DNA from: Alectoria sarmentosa
Taxonomy: Eukaryota > Ascomycota > Lecanoromycetes > Lecanorales > Parmeliaceae
NCBI GenBank assembly: GCA_009733775.1
Contig: WOGZ01000112.1
Location: 31,146-95,145 of the forward strand
Length of the DNA: 64,000 nucleotides
Reading direction: 5' to 3'
The notes beneath the pieces were generated by a model. That model saw nothing but the letters and a program-made list of their open reading frames with translations. It did not search any database and was not told the DNA's origin. Positions 61,501-64,000 of the stretch are shown here, piece by piece. Position 1 is the first letter of the stretch. Every line of letters begins with the position of its first letter. The translations under genes and the position numbers were made by a program.

Positions 61501-62060
61501 GAATTATTATAAAAGAATTTCAACAATTTACGATAAATGAAATAAAAATAAATAAAGAATTATTTAACTTTTTTTAACGTTATAATCAAAACATATTACG
61601 ATAACGCGCATAAAACTTTTTATATAATTAAGAAAAATATAATCTATTTACGTTTGCATTATAAATATAAGATTTTTAATATAATTAATTATAAACCTCA
61701 CAATTAACGCGTCGATTCGTTTAAAATATTTAATCGAATTGAAAAATTTATTTATTATCTTAAATTATCTTCTTTTATAAAAATACATTTTATCGTTTTT
61801 ATAACATAATTTAAACTCATTAAAAACGACGATTTTTATCGTTATAATTAAAATTTTAATTTTAATTTTAAAATAAAAAAAGATAATATTATCGTTTCGA
61901 AAATCGAAATTTTATTAAAAAAACAAGTTTTTAAAAATGTAATATAATACTTAATTAAGTAAAAGAATTATAATAATAAATATAACGTATAATATAATAT
62001 CGATGATTTTTAAAATGTTTTAAAATTAATAAATGAGTATAAAGTACAAACTCTCGTTAA
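58580..62060 (+). pseudogene. Element F pol (RT, RNase H, integrase, chromodomain)
   Basis: RT: FVKIYINNIIIFS with the catalytic box YINNI (from YIDDI) at 59404-59418. The stop-free run 59515-59811 continues with ILLNQKVDFLNLF, SLRFLKSLYKIKIFFELI and YYVLYNIL, the RT thumb and connection. RNase H is weak at 59830-60150. Integrase at 60690-61800 aligns with E 27350-28500. Chromodomain near 61870-62050: EILLKKQVFKNVI, YLIK-stop-KNYNNKYNV-stop-YNIDDF and KLINEYK. All catalytic boxes are altered. Confidence 0.9.
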
Positions 62061-62269
62061 ATTATTATATTAATTCATTCGTTAACCACGATAAATGTTA
62101 TATAAAGATTTATTTCATATTAATTTAAAGCGAAGCATTTTTATTATCAAAGTAATAACTTTTTTATTATTCGAAAAAGATTTCTTATTATACGAATTTA
62201 TTAATTTAAAAACTTTATTTATCGATTGTGTTACGTTCGAATAATATATAAAAAAAATTAAATTTAATA

Positions 62270-62395
62270 AAAGAAGTTTCTTTTTAAAAAAGAAAGTTTT
62301 TGTTAAAAAAGAAAGTTTTTGTTAAAAAAGAAAGTTTTTAATAAAAGAAAGTTTTTAATAAAAGAAAGTTTTTGTTAAAAAAGAAGTTTTTGCTA
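62270..62395. repeat. 17-19-bp tandem repeat between F chromodomain and LTR
   Basis: About seven copies of AAAAAGAAAGTTTTTGTTA with 17-19-base spacing. Lies in the F 3' region; the equivalent place in E has no such array, so it arose in F. Confidence 0.88.
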
Positions 62396-62467
62396 ATATA
62401 ATGCTTTTATTCGAAGTTTATATTTATAATAACGAAAGCGTTGCTTTTCTTTATTTTTATTAATATT

Positions 62468-62625
62468 TATTATATATTTAACAAAAAAAAAGCGGAGAAA
62501 ACGAAGATAAGTTTTTAATAAAAAATTAAATAAATATTATTAAATAATAGATTTCTCGATAGCTTTTAAACAATTAATTATACATTTAAAAAAATTTTAC
62601 TATAATAGTTAAAGCTTTTATAAAA
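62468..62625 (+). repeat. Element F 3' LTR
   Basis: 158 bp starting TATTATATAT, partner of 43256-43412, followed by TTTCG at 62626-62630. Confidence 0.82.
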
Positions 62626-62630
62626 TTTCG

Positions 62631-63915
62631 TTTATATTAAAATATAAGTATTTAACATTATTTTAATTTTTTAACATTAATAAACGTAATTAATTTTTTA
62701 CAAAATAATAATTAAGTCGATATTCAATTTTTTTATATTAAAAATAATTAATATATTTATTATATTAAACATTTCAATTTTCAAAATTCTTTTAAAAATT
62801 TAAATTTATACGTCTCGAATTTAAATTAACGCGATTATTATTCGAATTATTATTAATTTATTATAATTTTCGCGATTTTTACGATTTTATTTATTTTTAT
62901 TTTCTTAATCTTCGTCGCGATTTCGTTTTACGATAATATTAATTTTATTAAACGATTTCGCGTCGATGTTATTTAAGATATTCGCTTTTTTTTATTATTA
63001 ACATAATCGCTTTTACGTTTATCGTTTATTTGATAATATATTCGCGATTTATATTTAAAAATTTAATATTGTTTATTAACATTTATTTATAAATTATATT
63101 TTAAATTTATAACGAGTTTGCGACATTACTTAAAATTATTAATAAAAAAATATTTTTTTTTTTTTTTTAATTAAGATTATATAATAAAAAAACATAATAT
63201 TAATTTACTTTATATTTTTTTATTTAAATTAACGTCGATTACGAGTATTTACGAAATCTTATATTTAAAAAAAAGTTTTTATAAAATTGTTATATAAAAT
63301 AATTTGCGAAATCGTTTTATTTTTAATGCGAAAATTTAAATTAAATCATTACGTTTTCGCTTCGCTTTTAAAATAAATCGTTAATAAAATAATCTTTTAA
63401 TCGTTATTAATGCGTTTCTTAATTAAAGATTAATAAATATTAAATTAAACTTTCGTATTTATAATTCAATCTTCGACGACGTTAAAAATTTAATTATTTT
63501 ATAATGCGAAAAATTAAAAATCTTTATTTTGTTATTAAAAAAATTATAAACGTAATTTAAACATTATCGAACGAATTTATTATAAAAATGAAATTTGTTA
63601 TTTAAATTAAAATTCGAATGCGTTTATTATTTTGAATTTACTTTAAATTTTATATAAATTATTATTATATATTAATAACGTCTCGCGGCGATTTTTTCGT
63701 CGCGAAAAATTCGATTTAAAATAATATTAAACGAATTAAATTTAAGATTTAATCGAATTATATTATAAAAGTTTAAATATATTAAAATTCAATTAAGATA
63801 AAATTCGTGATAAAATCTTTTATAAATATGATGTTATTAATATTAAATAATTAAAATATATTTATAACGAATTGAATTCGAGAGTTAAAAAAAAATCAAA
63901 ATAATTTCAAAATAA
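62631..63915. other. Unassigned AT-rich segment right of F
   Basis: Very AT-rich, with a poly-T run near 63153 and a palindromic CpG spot at 63680-63710 (CGCGGCGA, TTTTTTCGTCGCG). May be the right-hand end of J, but I see no readable domain. Confidence 0.35.
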
Positions 63916-64000
63916 GTCGATGTCGAGACGCTGTCACGGAAACAATAATGAGTGACTCATAAATCTGGTGTGGTGATATTCTATGTAGAAATCTATGTGT
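63916..64000. other. Return to normal base composition
   Basis: From GTCGATGTCGAGACGCTGTC on, the sequence has ordinary C, G and non-CpG contexts (CTGGTGTGGTGATA). No gene can be identified in 85 bases. It is probably unmutated flanking DNA outside the RIP-affected repeats. Confidence 0.65.

Larger units (their letters stand above)
43256..62625 (+). mobile_element. Element F: chromodomain Ty3/gypsy interrupted by G and H
   Basis: The outer pair of direct repeats of about 157 bp (43256-43412, 62468-62625) is flanked by TTTCG (43251-43255, 62626-62630). After removing G and H the element is about 7.2 kb: gag, protease, RT, RNase H, integrase and chromodomain on the plus strand. The coding parts align with element E throughout (gag 44250-44450 with 1-240, protease 52740-53230 with E about 1530-2050, integrase 60690-62060 with 27350-28710). 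Confidence 0.87.
1..63915. other. AT-rich, RIP-mutated nested retrotransposon block
   Basis: Nearly the whole window is extremely AT-rich. The remaining C and G sit largely in CpG, mostly as TCG, ACG and CGA, while CpA is scarce in the older parts. Recognisable transposon frames run through dense TAA, TGA and TAG codons at places where the family has Gln or Trp. Asp often reads Asn and Cys often reads Tyr, all explained by C-to-T change on one or other strand. This is the footprint of repeat-induced point mutation known in filamentous ascomycetes. Short open frames across the block are either fragments of transposon proteins or accidental frames. Confidence 0.93.

Noticed and set aside
1..64000. 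Mitochondrial or plastid DNA, or an AT-rich protist or bacterial endosymbiont genome
   Set aside because: There are no organelle genes, rRNA or tRNA. The content is nuclear LTR elements with 5-bp target duplications and transition-only decay.

Overview
The window reads as one AT-rich block from a filamentous ascomycete (Pezizomycotina-type) genome, built almost entirely of dead, nested retrotransposons that have been through repeat-induced point mutation (RIP). Three things support this: the families (chromodomain Ty3/gypsy elements, a Ty1/copia element, a LINE with a fungal-type reverse transcriptase); coding frames broken mainly by C-to-T and G-to-A changes (CAA to TAA, TGG to TGA or TAG, Asp to Asn, Cys to Tyr); and paired LTRs that differ by transitions. 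I see no intact protein-coding gene, no tRNA or rRNA, no CRISPR and no bacterial-type gene. The species cannot be fixed from the sequence.

Left part (1-29208). Element E (+), a chromodomain gypsy element whose 5' end lies outside the window, is split in its pol gene by element B (4179-27323; 192-bp LTRs; target duplication ATCGA). Two later elements sit inside B: a LINE (about 6.5-12.1 kb) in B gag, and the gypsy element A (16794-24067; 174-bp LTRs; duplication ATTAA) just upstream of B's chromodomain. E resumes at 27324-27329 with integrase and chromodomain and ends in an LTR near 29208.

Middle (29209-43250). A small non-coding LTR element I (30171-32223; duplication AAAAT) holds internal minisatellite arrays and a B-family solo LTR (31174-31361; duplication TACTC). 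A minus-strand gypsy RT fragment J lies at 32229-33756. Next is minus-strand element C (33757-42263; 174-bp LTRs), a relative of B that has lost its protease interval and carries a solo LTR (40801-41058; duplication GTTTT).

Right part (43251-64000). Element F (+; 43256-62625; duplication TTTCG), a relative of E, is interrupted twice: in gag by minus-strand gypsy element G (44538-51416; 230-bp LTRs; duplication ATATT), and between protease and RT by copia element H (53293-58574; 122-bp LTRs; duplication CTTTT). The last 85 bases (63916-64000) return to ordinary base composition and probably mark the edge of the AT block.

Nothing here works together as a living pathway. The interest lies in the insertion stratigraphy, the RIP pattern, which spares CpG, the unexplained 3-kb tail shared in position by B and C, and the non-coding element I.
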